DNA of 7,275 bases from Lysobacteraceae bacterium (lineage in GTDB: Bacteria; Pseudomonadota; Gammaproteobacteria; DSM-19610): NCBI GenBank assembly GCA_020201295.1, contig JAIVHA010000032.1, forward strand, positions 1 to 7,275, given 5' to 3'. The translations under genes were made by a program, and so were the position numbers. The notes beneath the pieces are model-generated. The model did not search any database, had not been told where the DNA came from, and saw nothing but the letters and a program-made list of their open reading frames with translations. Position 1 is the stretch's first letter, and the number at the start of each line of letters is the position of its first letter. Shown piece after piece: positions 5,396 through 7,275 of this stretch.

Positions 5396-6231
5396 GCGCA
5401 GCACACTCCGAGGTGGTCAGTACCGCCCGCGACTACTACAACAGCGAGGACGCCGATAACTTCTACTTCCATATCTGGGGTGGCGAGGATATTCATATCG
5501 GCCTCTACGAGCACGAAGACGAGGAAATCGCCACGGCCTCGCGGCGCACCGTGGAATACATGGCACGCCAGGTGCCGGGCCTGAGCGCCGAGTCACGCGT
5601 GCTGGACCTGGGTGCAGGTTACGGCGGTGCCGCCCGCTACCTGGCCAGTACCTTCGGCTGCCATGTCACTGCCCTCAATCTCAGCGAGGCGGAGAATGAG
5701 CGCGATCGGGCCATGAATCGCGAAGCGGGGCTGGATCACCTCATCGAGGTGGTGGATGGTGATTTCGAACGCGTGCCCGGAGCGGATGCCCAATATGACC
5801 TGGTCTGGTCCCAGGATGCGATCCTGCACAGCCCCAATCGCGAACAGGTGATCCGCGAAGCCGCGCGCGTGCTGAAGCCGGGTGGACACCTGCTGTTCAC
5901 CGATCCCATGCAGGCGGATGATTGCCCCGAGGGTGTGCTGCAGCCGGTGCTGGATCGTATCCACCTGGCTTCCCTGGGCTCCATCGGGTTCTACCGCCAG
6001 GCCGCGAAGGCCGCCGGCCTCACCGAGGTGGGTGTCGAGGACCAGACCGGGCAGCTGGTGCGCCACTATGGCCGGGTGCGCGCCGAGCTGCTGAAGCAGC
6101 GCGCGGCCCTGACCGGCAAGGTGTCCGAGGTCTATGTCGAGCGCATGCTCACCGGCCTGCAGCACTGGGTCGATGCCGGCCAGGCCGGCTACCTGGCCTG
6201 GGGTATCCTGCATTTCCGCAAGACCTCCTGA
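5392..6231 (+). CDS. Sarcosine/dimethylglycine N-methyltransferase (SDMT), betaine synthesis
   Basis: Completes betaine synthesis by methylating sarcosine to dimethylglycine and dimethylglycine to betaine with S-adenosylmethionine in the cytoplasm. The 279-residue protein carries the SDMT hallmark ARDYYNSEDADNFYFHIWGG followed by EDIHIGLY (residues 12-39), then the class I methyltransferase core: motif I VLDLGAGYGGAARYLA (residues 70-85), VTALNLSEAENERDRAMN, the acidic post-motif VDGDFERVP, motif IV YDLVWSQDAILHSPN and the post-core VLKPGGHLLFTDPMQADD. The Tyr/Trp-rich C-terminus LQHWVDAGQAGYLAWGILHF is also family-like. The ATG overlaps the GSMT stop by four bases, and GGAGG (5380-5384) sits seven bases upstream inside the GSMT tail, so the pair is one translationally coupled operon. 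The enzymes are separate here, not fused as in Actinopolyspora. Confidence 0.94.
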   Translation: MSAAHSEVVSTARDYYNSEDADNFYFHIWGGEDIHIGLYEHEDEEIATASRRTVEYMARQVPGLSAESRVLDLGAGYGGAARYLASTFGCHVTALNLSEAENERDRAMNREAGLDHLIEVVDGDFERVPGADAQYDLVWSQDAILHSPNREQVIREAARVLKPGGHLLFTDPMQADDCPEGVLQPVLDRIHLASLGSIGFYRQAAKAAGLTEVGVEDQTGQLVRHYGRVRAELLKQRAALTGKVSEVYVERMLTGLQHWVDAGQAGYLAWGILHFRKTS

Positions 6232-6262
6232 ATCAACCAGAACCGCCCGGCACACCCGTTTT

Positions 6263-6290
6263 CGTCATTCCCGCGCAGGCCGGAATGACG
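6263..6290. repeat. Dispersed-type inverted repeat CGTCATTCC...GGAATGACG
   Basis: Arms CGTCATTCC (6263-6271) and GGAATGACG (6282-6290) are perfect reverse complements. After one mismatch a GC/GC pair extends the stem to a 4-nt loop. The sequence and the AATCCAG that follows match, from memory, the short GTCATTCCCGCG-type repeat widely scattered in proteobacterial genomes. It fills the 103-bp gap between SDMT and metK. With no T-tract it is unlikely to be a full terminator, but a stem here could attenuate read-through or protect the methyltransferase mRNA 3' end. Confidence 0.6.
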
Positions 6291-6334
6291 AATCCAGCAG
6301 GGCTTTCCATGTAACTTGTTTTTGAGGATTTATT

Positions 6335-7275
6335 ATGACTCGCAGCTATCTCGTATCTTCCGAATCCGTCGGCGAAGGCCATCCCGACAAGGTGTCCGAC
6401 AATTGTTCCGACGCTATCCTCGACGCCATCCTGGCGCAGGATCCCAAGGCCCGTGTCGCCTGCGAGGTGATGGTGAACACCGGCATGGTGGTAGTCTCCG
6501 GCGAGATCACCACCGACGCGGTGGTCGACTATACCGACGTGATCCGCCAGACCATCCTGGACATCGGCTACAACGACGGCCGCATGGGCTTCGACGGCAA
6601 GTATTGCGCCGTGCTGATCGCCCTCGACCGGCAGTCGCCGGACATCGCCCAGGGTGTGGATGAAGGCGCCGGCCTGGACCTGGACCAGGGTGCCGGTGAC
6701 CAGGGCCTGATGTACGGCTATGCCACCAACGAGACCGAGGAACTGATGCCCATGCCCATCCAGTACGCGCATCGGTTGACCGCCCGCCAGGCGGAAGTGC
6801 GCAAGAGCGGCAAACTGTCCTGGCTGCGCCCGGACTGCAAGTCCCAGGTGTCGGTGCGCTACGAAGGCAATACCCCCAAGGCCATCGAGGCGGTGGTGCT
6901 GTCCACCCAGCACGACGAGGACATCAGTCACGAAGACCTGTGCAAGGCGGTCATGGAGGAGATCATCAAGCCGGTGTTGCCGGCGGAAATGCTGTCCGAC
7001 AAGACTGAATACTTCATCAACCCCACGGGGCGCTTCGTGGTGGGCGGCCCGGTGGGCGATTGCGGCCTGACGGGGCGCAAGATCATCGTCGATACCTACG
7101 GTGGTGTCGGCCGTCATGGCGGCGGCGCCTTCTCCGGCAAGGACCCCAGCAAGGTGGACCGTTCCGCCGCCTACGCGGCCCGCTACGTGGCTAAGAACGT
7201 GGTCGCCGCCGGCCTGGCCGATCGCTGCGAGGTGCAGGTGGCCTACGCCATCGGCGTCGCCCGCCCGGTATCGAT
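6335..7275 (+). CDS. metK: S-adenosylmethionine synthetase (methionine adenosyltransferase), 3' end outside window
   Basis: Makes S-adenosylmethionine from methionine and ATP. The frame runs from ATG 6335 without a stop to the window edge: 313 full codons of a family usually about 380-400 long. The start is set by GAGGA (6324-6328) six bases upstream and by MTRSYLVSSESVGEGHPDKV, which holds the catalytic-loop GEGHPDK (His16, Asp18, Lys19). Further signatures are NTGMVVVSGEIT, the GAGDQGLMYGYATNET nucleotide-binding region (from residue 119), FINPTGRFVVGGPVGDCGLTGRK, and RHGGGAFSGKDPSKVDRSAA (from residue 260). It lies 103 bp after SDMT on the same strand. Each betaine consumes three SAM, so its position suggests supply for the two methyltransferases. 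It may also be the genome's general metK, which cannot be settled here. Confidence 0.95.
   Translation, partial: MTRSYLVSSESVGEGHPDKVSDNCSDAILDAILAQDPKARVACEVMVNTGMVVVSGEITTDAVVDYTDVIRQTILDIGYNDGRMGFDGKYCAVLIALDRQSPDIAQGVDEGAGLDLDQGAGDQGLMYGYATNETEELMPMPIQYAHRLTARQAEVRKSGKLSWLRPDCKSQVSVRYEGNTPKAIEAVVLSTQHDEDISHEDLCKAVMEEIIKPVLPAEMLSDKTEYFINPTGRFVVGGPVGDCGLTGRKIIVDTYGGVGRHGGGAFSGKDPSKVDRSAAYAARYVAKNVVAAGLADRCEVQVAYAIGVARPVS

Noticed and set aside
4580..5404. 274-codon open frame on the minus strand
   Set aside because: Antisense to the clearly recognised GSMT gene; no ribosome site or family features.
5593..6255. 220-codon open frame on the minus strand
   Set aside because: Antisense to SDMT, with low-complexity Gly/Ala/Leu/His text.
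6233..7117. 294-codon open frame on the minus strand
   Set aside because: It lies entirely antisense to metK, whose motifs are unmistakable. It is a by-product of GC-rich codon usage; its His/Gly/Val-rich text matches no family.
1..7275. CRISPR array, tRNA, rRNA, insertion sequence or defence system
   Set aside because: No spaced direct repeats, no tRNA-like cloverleaf and no transposase, recombinase or nuclease motif was seen on either strand.

Overview
The window looks like part of the chromosome of a moderately GC-rich, halophilic or haloalkaliphilic gammaproteobacterium. An Ectothiorhodospiraceae/Chromatiales-type sulfur bacterium is the best guess. The basis is close resemblance of the glycine and sarcosine methyltransferases to the Halorhodospira (Ectothiorhodospira) halochloris type, a DsrE-like gene, and a REP-type repeat common in gammaproteobacteria. 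The genus is an inference; no 16S or other marker is present.

Layout. (1) 1-740, plus strand: the 3' end of a large, cysteine-free, beta-rich, probably exported protein of unrecognised family. A terminator hairpin (793-825) separates it from a convergent minus-strand cluster. (2) 3301 down to 842, minus strand: cytochrome b561, YceI, pirin and a DsrE-like gene in series, with short gaps. The b561-YceI pair mirrors yceJ-yceI of E. coli. The DsrE-like gene has no usable start codon in front of its first conserved residues, so it is probably damaged. (3) 3302-3505: a divergent control region holding a LysR-box-like dyad and a perfect 27-bp inverted pair of REP sequences. (4) 3506-4098, plus strand: a LysR-type regulator pseudogene. 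It keeps its first 12 residues and its effector-binding domain, but an internal deletion with a frame change has removed most of the DNA-binding domain. (5) 4099-4576: a gene-free leader rich in inverted repeats, including a perfect 14-bp palindrome close to the next start. (6) 4577-7275, plus strand: glycine/sarcosine N-methyltransferase, sarcosine/dimethylglycine N-methyltransferase (4-base overlap) and the start of metK, cut by the window edge.

How the genes work together. The right-hand module is de novo glycine betaine synthesis: GSMT methylates glycine to sarcosine and dimethylglycine, SDMT completes betaine, and each betaine costs three S-adenosylmethionine, which MetK supplies. This is an osmoprotection module. 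The left-hand cluster combines a membrane b-type cytochrome, a periplasmic isoprenoid-binding protein, a metal-binding cupin and a sulfur-relay-like protein. It was probably once controlled by the adjacent LysR regulator, which now appears dead.

The components are known families. The most noteworthy points are the two decayed genes (lysR, dsrE-like), the microhomology visible at the lysR deletion junction, the REP pair beside an orphaned operator, and the palindromic control region of the betaine operon.
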